A program made the position numbers and the translations under genes. Positions 9,612 through 19,544 of a stretch of DNA of 33,602 nucleotides are shown here, piece by piece. Below the pieces are notes generated by a model. That model was not told the origin of the DNA. It searched no databases and saw only the letters and a list, made by a program, of their open reading frames with translations. Numbering within the stretch: position 1 is the first letter of the stretch; each line of letters begins with the position of its first letter. The DNA is taken from positions 298,365 through 331,966 of the forward strand of contig BFEA01000095.1 in the NCBI GenBank assembly GCA_003427395.1. The letters run 5' to 3'. This DNA comes from Chara braunii. Lineage: Eukaryota > Streptophyta > Charophyceae > Charales > Characeae.

Positions 9612-12448
9612 CTAGTTAGGGGCAGAGGAGGGAACATGTGGGGGTGGCAGAGGTGGTCGGATGTCAGCGTGTTGATCCGTGACCAGCACGAAGTCAGGTT
9701 GCAGGTATTGCACTCTGAAATCTGCCCACGGTCGCCTATGCCAAGACTGTTCTGTGTTCCTCCATGGTTTCCATTGGATGTTGAGCTTTGCATTCACTTC
9801 GCTGAATAGGTTGCAGGGATCTTGCCAAAGTTCTTTATGTGTGTGCAGGATGGCATCCTTGGTCTGTGGATCGTTTTCGTTCCTGTGGTCACTTCTCATC
9901 GACCTCCCGGCTTCTTGAGTTGCGGCCCTGATCACTTCTTCCAGCACTTGCTGAGCCTGTTGCAGGCCGAATTGGTGGTCTTTCCACTGGAAGGAATATT
10001 GCGCTCGCCAGGCCAACATGAGGATATGCAGCCTTGTGTAGGTGAACAGGTTGACTGCGAACGGGGACCAGTGGGCGAGCAGATGCTGATTCTCGCCCAT
10101 CAGTAGAAGGCCCAGGTCCCATGGGATATGAAGGATGTCAGGAAGTGGAAGGCCGCATCCCACCATTGCCATAGCTGGGTAACCATCGGGCATGCCGGCA
10201 AGCAATGCTCGAGTGTCGCACAGGCAGGTTGTGAGGATCTCCCACAGTAAGAGCAGATTGGGGACAGGTGGCCTTTTTGCTCCAAGTTTGTTCTGGATAC
10301 AAGCCAATCTGGTGTTGGGAGACAGCGGTAGAGGATCTGCCACTGCAGCGACCTGAGCGTCGTTGGCATGATTTTCGCATACTTGGGCCATGAAATATCT
10401 TTCAATAATTCCGGGTCCAAGGGAGAGTCGCGGGCCCATCTTTCAGATAGCGTGGAGTTGATTGGTTGTTCCGGGTTCAGGGGTCTGTATGCTTTTTTGA
10501 TTGTGTAATCCCATATGTTCATCGGTTTGTGTGCTGGCCACTGCCACTCTATCGGGTCAAAGGGCAGCTCCGCAATTGCTGTTGAAGATTCATATGCGTA
10601 GAGCCCTTCTTTATTGTTACCCACAACCCTTATATGCATGAGGCCGACAGTTGATTCCCCGCTATCCAATTCGTCATTGCGTGTCAGTTTCGACATTCTT
10701 GCCCCCGGCAAGTCTGGCTCATATGCTTCCAAGGTGCATGTATCTTGTCCGATTCGTTGCACCCTGTAGAGCATCAGGGGTAAGGGTAGGTCTGAGGATT
10801 TGACGGTCCAATCCCCTTGCTGGACTGTGGGCCCTTTTTTTAGAGTGCATCGCCATGCCAACGGTATGGCCTCTGTAATTATGTTCAGCTTGTCCTCCAC
10901 ATTTTTGGCATACTTCATGAGCCGTTGCAGTTGGGCTGCAGTTCTCCAGGTCCCTTTCTGTGTGTCCCACAGGTCCCCTATCGTGTACAGACCTTTCCTG
11001 ACCCATGTGAGCCAATGTGAATTCGTGTGCAGTGAGAAGGGGTTGCCCGTTTCGTCCAGGATGTGAGGGTTGCCAAATAGGGGTTGTCGCCATATGTCGT
11101 GCCATCTATTTGGGGGCGGGATTTGTTTTGGTCCGCAGTGTCTCCATAGTTTGAGCATACTAGGCCATAGCGGGTCCTGTGCGATGTCCGCTTTTGCCGC
11201 GCTAGCCGGGTTATCCCCCGTTTGTCGCTGCGTTGGAGAGGGAATGGACCAGTGAGCATTGGTCAGCCATCGGAAGGGGTGGATCCGATTGGGAGTCATT
11301 GTCTCCGGGGCCAAGTTGCTGATTTGTGTACAGGCCAGCGGCGCCCACGGAATATCGTTGCCTGTGAGGAGTCTGACCAGTGTCTTGAATATGAGAGCCT
11401 CACTCTCTCTCTTTGGGTTGATTATCCCCAACCCCCCTTTGCCCCTTGATTGCGTTAGGATATCCCATTTGACCCGGTTCATGCAGCCTTGGGCGTTGGT
11501 GTCATTTTTCCAGAGATAGGTTGTTAGGGCCTTTTTGAGTCTGGAATATTGTTTTGGTTTGAGAGGCCACACCGCCAGTTTATACCATATCGCTGCCAGT
11601 ACCGCATTGTTGATTGCTAGTGCCCTCCCCACCAGGGAGGTATGCAGTCCCTTCCAACGACCCAGGCGGTCAACTGCCAGGTCCACCAGCGTCTCCCCAT
11701 GGTCTAGAGGGGGGCCGAGCGCTGTCAGTTGCACTCCCAGGATGCGCAGGGCTGTTTCTTTTGCTGCCCATGCGACTTGTGGCTCTAGCGGCGGGTCGAT
11801 GTCCTGCGGGTGTAGCCACCACCCCTCCGTTTTCGATCCCCAGTTGACTTTCATGTCTGCTGCCAGTGAAAAGCGATGTATGACTTGTGTCAGAGCGCGA
11901 AGACTCTGGTCGTCTGCTTTAATTAGCACCGTGAGATCATCTGCAAAAAGTAATGTGATCGGTATAAGGTGTTCTAGCAGCTCAGGGATGGGTATTTTTT
12001 GAATCTGTGGGTGGGACCTAATAAGGGCAGCCAGAGATTCCATCACGATAACAAAAAGCAGGGGCGCAATAGGGTCCCCTTGTCTGACTGATCTTTGGAG
12101 GAGGATCGGGGCTGCTAAGTGACCATTCAACGATATGTTTGTCGATGCTGACCTATGTAAAAGTTGCACCCAATTTGCAAACACCGGACCAAAGTTCATC
12201 TTAGTCAGGCACATATCCAAGAAATCCCAGTCAACATGGTCGTAGGCTTTCTCGAAGTGTATGAAGAATATCGCAGCCTGGACCTTGCGTTGCTGGCCAT
12301 ACTTGATAGTCTCGTTAACAAGTAGGATATTATCTTGGATATTGCGATTGGGCATGAAGCCTGACTGATCTGGGTCTATGAGAAGGTTCATCAGCGGCAG
12401 AAGTCTTAGAGACTCCGTCTCTGAGGCAAACAGAGGAGCCACTGGCAT
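9612..12448 (-). pseudogene. LINE-B ORF2 (reverse transcriptase and C-terminus), truncated
   Basis: The frame starts within the reverse transcriptase with IDPDQSGFMPNRNIQDN. Motif A reads FFIHFEKAYD: the first, metal-binding aspartate expected before FEKAYD is histidine (codon at 12257-12259). Motif B is RQGDPIAP and motif C is LFADD (11936-11948). The thumb/connection part has LGVQL, GRALAINN and GGLGI, as in plant LINEs. A zinc motif CSYC...H...C follows near 10200. A 1-nt frameshift near 10100-10125 moves the C-terminal extension (LLMGENQHLLAHW onward) into another frame, ending at 9612. The truncation, the lost aspartate and the frameshift make it inactive. Confidence 0.88.
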
Positions 12449-12469
12449 CCAGTGGGGACGAATTTGGAG

Positions 12470-14680
12470 TCACTGGTCTCTTGTATCTTCCAATCTAATT
12501 AGACTCAGAAATGCAAAATGTAGGACTTTTTTCCCCCCATCCTGCATGTTTACCAAATGTCTGCCCAACCTGGGTTCTTGCAATAGATTTACCGAACCCA
12601 TTCCTTTCAATATTACTAACATTGTCAAATTTATGATTTGATCTTCAGTTGGTTGGGATGGAACAGACACGACCGACAGTTCCAAAGATTCATCCTCTGT
12701 CTGAGCTATGAGAAAACACAGCCCCAACTGAGTGGTTGTCCAGATCAATGGGACTAACACGTGCTTGACTGTTTTGAGGACTTTGTCCTTGCGGTCAAGA
12801 GTCTGCATCGGCGCGGCGAAACTTAAATCCAAATTCGCCTTTCCGCTTTTCAGATTTCTTTTCCCTGCATTTGCCTGCTGTTCGGGGCCCTCCCCCATTT
12901 CATTTTCCATTTCACCCCCAAAATACTTGCGGTAAAAACCGGACCCGTCATTTAATCTGCTTTTCTTGTACGGGTCAGGCTTGGAAGTATCAGGACCGCC
13001 GCCCTTATGACCAATCGCCAAGCCCTCATGTGATTTCTGGGCTGACTTTTTCTTCCTTTTTCCATTTTTCCGGTCCTTGATTTTTTCCTTGTCAATTGCT
13101 TTAAATAGCAGATCAATCTTTTCTGCATCAATTTGGGCACTGCCCTCCTGTAGCTCTCCGTCCTCTTTCTCAGCCTTTTCCTCAGTTTCCATACCCACAA
13201 GATTCTCATCCTTATTTGGGAGAGGGGAGGAAATCTGCTGAGTGAGAGCTGACAAAGCCACCTGAGGTTTCCCCGAAAAACCAAGCGCCTCCGGTTCCTT
13301 GTTTTCCACTAAATCCCTCAGGTCATGACCCAGATTATCTTTCAGTACCAACAAATCACTGTTATCCTTACCGGGGACTGTGAAATCCGTCTCTTTCTTT
13401 GGAGTCTCTTCTTCTCCTGGCTTTACCCCATCCTTGCCTGATGGTCCAACTTTCTCCCGATCCTGCCCTGCCTTCACTCCCTTCACCCCTTTTCCCCGTT
13501 CCTTTGTCACTTCCCCCTGCAGCATCGAACCCTCACTTTCATTTCCCTTCGCCTGAATTCCGTCAGGACCCTTTGCCTTGGGTAAACCTTCCCTTCTCTC
13601 CTTTTTCTTCCACTTTTGGCATCTGGTTTTCTTTGGTTTAACCTTAAGCTTGATACGATCGGTAGGTTCGAAGTTGGACTTTGTGGATGGCTTCTCAAGT
13701 TCTTTCTCTTTCTCCCCCTGGTTCCCTTGAGATTTGGAGGCATCCACCTTCTCCTCTCTCACCTCCTTGCCTTTCCCTTTGACCACTTCCTCTCCTTTCC
13801 CATCCCTAGTTTCCTTCTCCTTCGTTTCCTTCCCCTTTGTTACCGCTTTCTTGTATTTCTCGCTTCGTGGGCAGTCTGAGTCTGTGTGAAAAAACCTTCT
13901 GCACTGACTGCACCATGGTGTGTCTGGACATACAACCTCTAATTCCACGTACCCGTACTCACCCATGTCAACCACTAGCATTTTTTTGTAATTTAGTCTA
14001 GCTGACGGGGTCAGATCAAATCGAATGGTCCAAAGGTCCGGTGCAATAGGGTCTGAATATGCTGGTGTAGTACTCAGCACTGAACCGAAGGCTTTGCTCA
14101 CCGCCCCCTTGGTATGGGGGAGCACCAAGACAGGAACCTGCAACAGTCTGATCCAAAAGAAAGGGAAGCTCATGGCTTCATTCCAATCATATAATTGGTT
14201 TTCTGTCATCCACGGCTTGAAAGACTGGACGTACTTATTCTTATCTAAGTTGATTACGTCTTGCCCCTTTCTCAACATCCAGGCCGCAATTTCTTGTGAG
14301 CTTGCAATATAAGTCACTAGATTGCGGCCTTCATGTTTGAACACCCCTCTCTTTGGAGGAGCTTTCAGCACCCCAGCCTTGGCCCAACCCTCTTCGTAGA
14401 TTCTCACCAGTCTATTTTTAACCTTAACAGGCACTGTGGAGAGATCATCCCCGAAGTGGATAGAAACCGCATGCTGGCGTAGCCAGTTAGCCTGGATTTC
14501 GAATACCTCTTTGTTGAGGACCACCCGTACATGATCAGTGCCAGACTCTACAACCTGAGGCGCTAACTCATCCGGGAGGATTCCTTTAGCATAGCAGTCT
14601 TCCAAAATCGTTCGTATTCTCTGCTTTCCTTCCCCAGTCAATGGAGTCGAGCCCGAACCCTCTCCTTCCTTGGTGGCCAT
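12470..14680 (-). pseudogene. LINE-A ORF1 (gag-like nucleic-acid-binding protein), N-terminal 736 codons
   Basis: This frame opens with MATKEGEGSG. Residues about 1-250 resemble the DUF4283-type N-terminal part of plant LINE gag proteins (F-K-P-W-M, then a P-F-F-W-I-R-L strand, then YGYVELEV). A canonical C-x2-C-x4-H-x4-C zinc knuckle, CSQCRRFFHTDSDC, lies at about 255-268. Residues 270-620 are low-complexity Lys/Glu/Gly-rich with many KGK and KEK blocks, suiting RNA binding and nuclear entry. ORF1 proteins coat LINE RNA. The frame is intact to 12470, where a stop falls at the LINE-B junction, and the missing end is probably at 8413-8648. The surviving length suggests fairly recent activity. 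Confidence 0.8.
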
Positions 14681-15325
14681 TTCTAATCCCTAAACGACAA
14701 ATCAAAAACAACCTAGTTAATCTCACAATATTTAGTACCTAAAGCGGGCGATAAATAACTGGAGCTTGCATCAAACAGGTCACTGGAGCATATCTAACGA
14801 CAACAAGCACAAGGACATGATCATGTTTGTACCGAGATTACCCAAACCATCATCCAACAGCTCGCACTAACGACGAAACATGGCGGATGTATCAAGTCTT
14901 CAGGACAGAGCTCGTACTCCCCAGACGACGCGGTTTCCTCAAATCCGTGGCACGTAGCCATTCCACGCTGTTCACCACGCTCAGGCCTGGATCCCACTCT
15001 GACTCCGTACGACCTTTTAAAATCCCCAACCTTGGGCGGGCGATGCATCAGCAGCAACTCCTCTGCTCCCGTACGCATTCCATCATTCATGCCAACGACA
15101 CGAATGGAAGAATCCACAAGCAGTCAACACCCAATACTTCCATCATCATTCGTTCTTCGGAATTACCGAGGACAAACTCCCTATGCTTATTCGAGCTTTG
15201 GGGGATGCTAGGGCACCGGCCGAAGCATGGGCCCTAGCCGCCGCCGCGCTCGGAATAACGCACCTACTAACGCTGCCGCACCGCCCTCCTTCGCGAGGCC
15301 TTTTTTCGCCGCCCCGAACTTTTCC
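14681..15325 (-). other. Probable LINE-A 5' leader
   Basis: Sequence between the ORF1 start and the candidate target duplication at 15326. No frame with recognisable motifs. LINE internal promoters lie in such leaders, but I see no specific element. The end point depends on the 9-bp duplication being real. Confidence 0.4.
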
Positions 15326-15334
15326 GAGTGGTCC
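15326..15334 (+). repeat. Candidate target-site duplication, LINE-A 5' side
   Basis: GAGTGGTCC, matching 3741-3749. It is followed by TTCTAACCGGTGTAC, which resembles 3604-3630 in the left flank, so both flanks appear to belong to the same kind of host repeat. Confidence 0.45.
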
Positions 15335-15384
15335 TTCTAACCGGTGTACTTTGCACTGAACCAGTAGCTTGTTTTCGGGTTGTT

Positions 15385-15485
15385 GTCGTCTGAATCTGGA
15401 CGAGACTTTGGAGTTGTTCCGGTACCTTGTTCTTGACGATGCGTTGAGGTGCCTTGGTAGCATTAGGGGAAACTTGAGATATGAC
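15385..15485 (+). repeat. Dispersed repeat, copy 2 (GAATCTGGAC family)
   Basis: CTGAATCTGGACGAGAC followed by TTGGAGTTGTTCCG and a GATGCGTTGAGG block aligns with 3470-3560. The alignment continues through a GAGATATGACCTGC/GAGTTACGATTTGC pair. A hammerhead motif begins about 90 bp after its end. Confidence 0.55.
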
Positions 15486-15570
15486 CTGCCGTAGGGGCTT
15501 TCGGTTGTACTTCAGTAGTTACTGATAGGTATTAATACGCAGACTACGAGAAACCGTTCCACTTGTGACG

Positions 15571-15630
15571 GTGACCGAAGACCCCTGAAGAAGGCTGGTA
15601 GGCGGACCAGCCGAAACTAGTCGGGTCCAC
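15571..15630 (+). ncRNA. Hammerhead ribozyme motif, type I, slightly degenerate
   Basis: The core CUGAAGA (15585-15591; position 7 is free in hammerheads) is followed by a 7-bp helix II, GGCUGGU (15593-15599) with ACCAGCC (15606-15612) around a 6-nt loop, then GAAA (15613-15616). Helix III is minimal: ACUAGU (15616-15621). The cleavage triplet is GUC, so the cut is predicted after 15622. Helix I pairs GACCC (15580-15584) with GGGUC (15623-15627) and, beyond a bulge, GUG with CAC. The one fault is an extra A (15592) between the core and helix II, which may weaken activity. The tiny helix III is typical of ribozymes in Penelope-like elements and animal retrozymes. Confidence 0.65.
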
Positions 15631-15737
15631 GCCGCCGAGCTTTATTTGTCATATTTTTCGTATATCGTAACGTCCGGGTTAACTTTGTATCTGCGTATTG
15701 TCTCTTTCCTCTGCTTCTTATTCTTTGCTTTCTTTTC

Positions 15738-15769
<32 letters not shown>

Positions 15770-15774
15770 CTTCT
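15738..15774. repeat. (TTC)n microsatellite
   Basis: About 12 uninterrupted TTC units. Confidence 0.95.
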
Positions 15775-15906
15775 CTGGTGCTGCTGTGATGCTCGTGGGA
15801 TTGTCTTCTTTGATGCCTGTTATTTTGTAGCTGTGAGTTGACTTGGGTCCTTCTCTGCTACTACAAGCCTAGAAGCACATTTTGGAGAGAACGTGGCCCC
15901 ATATCC

Positions 15907-16006
15907 GGGGCTAGGTCCCACTTGCACGAATTTAAGAGATACTGACCGTAGATAGCAAAGATCAACGGCCGACATCTCCTAATTTGCGCAAGTGGGACCT
16001 TGCCCC
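15907..16006. repeat. Foldback element, copy 1
   Basis: Imperfect inverted repeat. The left arm (15907-15940) starts GGGGCTAGGTCCCACTTGC. The right arm (15974-16006) is its near complement, ending AAGTGGGACCTTGCCCC. The 33-bp centre includes 27 bp (15944-15970) that recur exactly, inverted, at 17103-17129. This looks like a small MITE or foldback unit with no coding capacity. Confidence 0.7.
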
Positions 16007-17038
16007 TGTTGAATACATACATCGCGGAGAATCCTCATGCATCCAGCTAGACGAGACGGGCAAAGAGTTCCCAAAAAACCAAAACAGCAAAAAGACGGGC
16101 AAAGATAACGGAAACTGTCCTTCGTCAGCCATGCTGTCTAGCCGCGCTTTGCGCGGCCCTGCGCGAATGTCCATCCCGCGCGCACGAACTGCGGCCTTGA
16201 GAGGTGCCGCTGCTTACGCGCGGAATCGCCGTCGCGGATAGTGAATCCCCCCTCTCTCGATTTGAGCGTCCCATCCTTCCGCAGGGCGGGCCTATGTTAG
16301 GAGCGAATCACACCTTCCTAGATTCTCTAATCTGGACCTTAGATCTCAGGAGATCGACCACGCAATTGTGCTGAGCGGGAGATGGGCATGCCAATTGCGA
16401 GCATTCCGACACACACTGATGACTCTCCTAGATGTACGTACCTGACCGTATTTACGAACGAATGCTTTGCGATGTTATACGGTGATCGGGCCTCGCTCCA
16501 CCACCCTCCCCCATGCAACAAACGACAATTCTTTTGGCAATGTATAATTCCGTTTTCTAGCTGAAGATTCGTTCTCATTTTGCACGTGGTGAGTAGCGGA
16601 ACTAGGCCTCGTTCCGATTTCCCGATTTTAACGGACGTTCCGAAGCGATCCCGTCCAACAGTCGCTGATTTCCCGCTCGTTTTTGCGTTTTTTTTTTTGT
16701 AATTCCTTTGCCAAACGGCTGCTTCCCAGAGCTCCTGCGGCGGGCGGCGGGCGGCGGGGGTAGGTGTCGCAGTCTTCCTGCTTTGCCGCCGTTTTTTCGC
16801 GGTTTTTTTTGTCTAGCTGCTTGTCTTTCGTTTTTTTTTGGCCGTTTCCCCGCCTTTTCTGCACGCGCGCCTCGTGATGTCATACTTGTCGTCTTCCGCA
16901 ATCAACAAGTGCTACCCGTGTGTGTGATCCATTGTTTTTTTTTTCTTTTTTTTTTCCTTTCTTTTTTTTTCAGTAATGTCTCCTTTCTTTTTTTTTCAGT
17001 AATGCGATACATTCATGGGAAGTAGCATGGCCTCGCCC
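16007..17038. other. Intergenic, no gene seen
   Basis: No supported gene. It contains T-rich tracts (16689-16700, 16931-16995), a G/C-rich block with repeated GGCGGGC near 16740-16760, and GACCGTATTT at 16445, which recurs at 17191. These may be diverged parts of the neighbouring foldback family. Confidence 0.5.
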
Positions 17039-17169
17039 GGGGCAAGGTCCCGCACGCACACACACACACACAAGCTCCCGCTTGCACGGATTAAGAGATT
17101 CTGGCCGTTGATCTTTGCTATCTACGGTCAATATCGCTTAATAACTCGTGTAAGTGGGACCTAGCCCCC
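17039..17169. repeat. Foldback element, copy 2 (inverted relative to copy 1)
   Basis: Starts GGGGCAAGGTCCCGC and ends AAGTGGGACCTAGCCCC, with the exact inverse of the copy 1 centre at 17103-17129. A short (CA)n tract at 17055-17072 interrupts the left arm. Confidence 0.7.
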
Positions 17170-17490
17170 GCACACAACTCACTCACATCACGACCGTATT
17201 TGACCGGAAACATAGCTCGAATACATTGGTAATGAGGGTGAATTGTGCTGGGGGAAGAGAGGCAGTGGAACCAACCACCTCCCGGCTTCGGGTTCCACTT
17301 ATGAAGAGGATCCTTCTTCATCTCCGGCCGTTGACCTCTTTTTTTTTTGTTTTTTTTTTTGTTTGTTTTTTCTGTTTGTTTTTTTTGTTTTTTGTCCCTT
17401 GGTAAATGGCGGGCGGTCAGAAATGAAGCCAAGCCAAGGCAAGGCGTCTCACCCAAAAAAGAAAAAGAAAAAGAAAAAAAAGGCGTGACT

Positions 17491-17590
17491 GCGCATTAAC
17501 GGCCGGACGTGGATGCATCTAGACGCGGAAAGCAAGGCAATTCGTACTCACATGAGCGCGCATTACCGGACGACCTGGATGCATCTAGAC
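17491..17590. repeat. Direct repeat ending GGATGCATCTAGACG
   Basis: GCGCATTA, then CCGGACG, then GGATGCATCTAGACG occurs at 17491-17525 and again at 17557-17590, about 66 bp apart. No gene. Confidence 0.7.
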
Positions 17591-17930
17591 GATATCCTAT
17601 CCTGAAATAAGTAAAAAAGTTCCGACCGATGTGAGTATATATATGCCCCAAGCATTTACAAAAAAACACCAGAAAAAAAAGTATATGCCCCAAGAGGTGG
17701 TGGAACCCGTCCTCACACTTAGGACCACCACCTCTCTTCGCCCTACAGCTGTTTGGGCGATACCACACGCCACACGACTCGAAAAAGGAAATGACAGCAT
17801 CTGCCCGCAGAAAATGGCCGGGTTCATCGGTTTGGTATTTATAGTAACGAGTGCATTTTGTCACCTTTCGTGCGCAGATGCAGAGGTTTCGTTACGTGTG
17901 TGTAGATCCTCCTATCCGTCCATAGGTTCC

Positions 17931-17982
17931 GAAGATCAACGGCCAGAACAAAGGATCTGGATAAGTGGGACCTCGTGGCCCC
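17931..17982 (+). repeat. Foldback element, partial copy 3
   Basis: GATCAACGGCC followed by AAGTGGGACC and GTGGCCCC matches the centre and right arm of copy 1. The left arm is not recognisable. Confidence 0.5.
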
Positions 17983-18117
17983 GCCATGGAGGGTGGTTTT
18001 TGTTTTTTATTTTTTATTTTTTATTTTTATTTTTTTGTGAGGGTGGGTGTATTGCCATCTATTCATGATGGCTATCCTTCATCATCAAAGGTCTCAGAGG
18101 CGGGGGAAGTTGTGTCT

Positions 18118-18160
18118 TTATGAATTTGGACCGGTTTTGTGTGTAGGTTCTCTTGCTATG
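18118..18160 (+). repeat. Dispersed repeat, copy 3 (short)
   Basis: GAATTTGGACCGGTTTTGTG followed by TAGGTTCTC aligns with the start of the copies at 3473 and 15391. TGCTATGCTC (18155) also occurs at 3585. The hammerhead at 18217 begins about 60 bp later. Confidence 0.45.
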
Positions 18161-18216
18161 CTCTCTTCTGCCTTTTATCTCCTTGATCCGTGCGGTATAT
18201 TGGGTAAACAGCCATA

Positions 18217-18272
18217 GTGTACCCCTGATGAGACTGGAACGGTGACCAGTCGAAACGGGTAGGGTTGTACAC
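18217..18272 (+). ncRNA. Hammerhead ribozyme, minimal type I
   Basis: The complete conserved core is present: CUGAUGA (18225-18231); helix II, GACUGG (18232-18237) with CCAGUC (18246-18251) around an 8-nt loop; and GAAA (18252-18255). Helix III is minimal, ACGGGU (18255-18260). The cleavage triplet is GUA and the cut is predicted between 18261 and 18262. Helix I pairs GUGUACCC (18217-18224) with GGG and UACAC (18262-18264, 18268-18272) around a 3-nt UUG bulge. That bulge and loop II are placed where natural hammerheads make their tertiary contact. Outer pairing may extend helix I: AUCCGUGC (18186-18193) is complementary to GCACGGAU (18274-18281). Such ribozymes process RNA of Penelope-like elements and retrozymes. 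Confidence 0.8.
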
Positions 18273-18525
18273 TGCACGGATTCTCTGCGCCCGCTTTGCT
18301 ACGCTGCTGGAGCAGCGCTGGATGTAGAGTGGACTACCGTAGAGTTGTAAGGAGATAGGATCATAGGAGATCAGGACGGAGGCCAGGAGAGTGGGTGTTT
18401 ACCTGTCGACATACCTCGGCGCCATAGCTGGAGTCAATCGCCAGGGCGCTCTCACCTGCACTACAGCTTCAAGGCGACGCCTTTCTGGTCAGTATCCGGC
18501 TTCGAGAGAGAGAGAGGCAGAGAGA

Positions 18526-18720
18526 CTCCTTCTTCTTCTTCTTCTTCTTCTTCTTCTTCTTCTTCTTCTTCTTCTCCTCCTCCCCTGGTTATCTCCTCTG
18601 TCTCCATCTCTTCTTTCTTCTTCTTCTTCTTCTTCTTCTCCTCCCCTGGTTATCTCCTCTGTCTCCATCTCTTCTTTCTTCTTCTTCTTCTTCTTCTCCC
18701 TCCTCTGCTGTTTTCGTCTT
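18526..18720. repeat. (CTT)n arrays with a tandemly duplicated linker
   Basis: A (TTC)n run of about 50 bp is followed by two copies, about 61 bp apart, of a linker starting CTCCTCCCCTGGTTATC, each ending in another CTT run. Confidence 0.9.
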
Positions 18721-18724
18721 CCAA

Positions 18725-18918
18725 AAGAGAGACACAGAGACACACAGAGAGACACACAGAGAGAGACAGAGAGAGAGACAGAGAGAGAGACAGAGAGAGA
18801 GACAGAGAGAGAGACAGAGAGAGAGACAGAGAGGGAGACAGAGAGAGAGACAGAGAGAGAGACACAGAGACACAGAGACACAGAGACAGAGAGACACAAC
18901 ACACACACACACACACAG

Positions 18919-18990
<72 letters not shown>

Positions 18991-18991
18991 N

Positions 18992-19039
<48 letters not shown>
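18725..19039. repeat. (GAGACA)n and (GA)n microsatellite with one undetermined base
   Basis: Imperfect GAGAGAGACA units (18725-18895), a short (CA)n, then a long (GA)n to 19039. Base 18991 is N, so the true repeat length is unknown. Confidence 0.95.
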
Positions 19040-19044
<5 letters not shown>

Positions 19045-19473
19045 GGGGGTTGAGACTTGGTGACATTCGGGGGATTGCCGAGACTTGGACATGGTAATGG
19101 GACAGACACATTGGGGATTATTGTTGGGGACTATTCTTTCGTTCGCTGGGCTACTAAGTTGAAGTCTTCCTCTTCTTCTCCCCATTTTGTCTCCTCTCCC
19201 GTCTCCTTCATCTGTGGATGCATTGTTAGCATGGCGATTATCTTCCGTGTTGAGTTGCCATGCCCGCCGTCATGTATGAGTGATGATGGATGGATGCAGA
19301 TCATGCAGTCCGTCCTGCGTCACGATGAGTCAGATCTGTCTATTTCACTCTTCCGCTGCATTGTCGTTGACCGCTCTCCTCTGGTCGCTTCTTGGGTTCT
19401 ACACCATCATGCCTTTCTGATCCTCTCAGGCATATTCGATGTACTGTTTTGACTCCATGCAAGTCGTGCTCTC

Positions 19474-19544
<71 letters not shown>

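Larger units (their letters stand above)
8649..12455 (-). mobile_element. LINE-B: second LINE, 5'-truncated, nested in LINE-A
   Basis: A minus-strand LINE fragment from a 23-nt A-tail (8649-8671, as T) to about 12455. It begins inside the reverse transcriptase fingers (IDPDQSGF motif), so its leader, ORF1 and endonuclease are absent, the usual result of incomplete reverse transcription. Its protein differs clearly from LINE-A. It separates the two halves of LINE-A ORF1. The 5' junction lies between about 12400 and 12470, and I found no clear duplication flanking the insert. Confidence 0.75.
3750..15325 (-). mobile_element. LINE-A: plant L1-type retrotransposon, degenerate and interrupted
   Basis: Minus-strand non-LTR element. 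Reading 5' to 3' it has a 5' leader (15325-14681), ORF1 with a CCHC zinc knuckle (14680-12470 plus 8648-8413), ORF2 with endonuclease, reverse transcriptase and zinc motif (8435-4525), a 3' UTR of about 750 bp and a 23-nt A-tail, seen as T at 3750-3772. Another LINE (about 8649-12455) sits inside ORF1. A frameshift and several in-frame stops show that it cannot be autonomous. The 5' limit rests on the candidate target duplication and is uncertain. The ORF1 split is inferred from the ORF1 tail that overlaps the ORF2 start. Confidence 0.75.

Noticed and set aside
16421-16465. CTGATGA at 16421 as a ribozyme core
   Set aside because: No GAAA with a helix II follows within range.
18391-19185. Long open frames on both strands rich in Leu/Ser or Arg/Glu
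   Set aside because: They are translations of CTT and GA microsatellites, run through an undetermined base, and have no non-repeat protein content.
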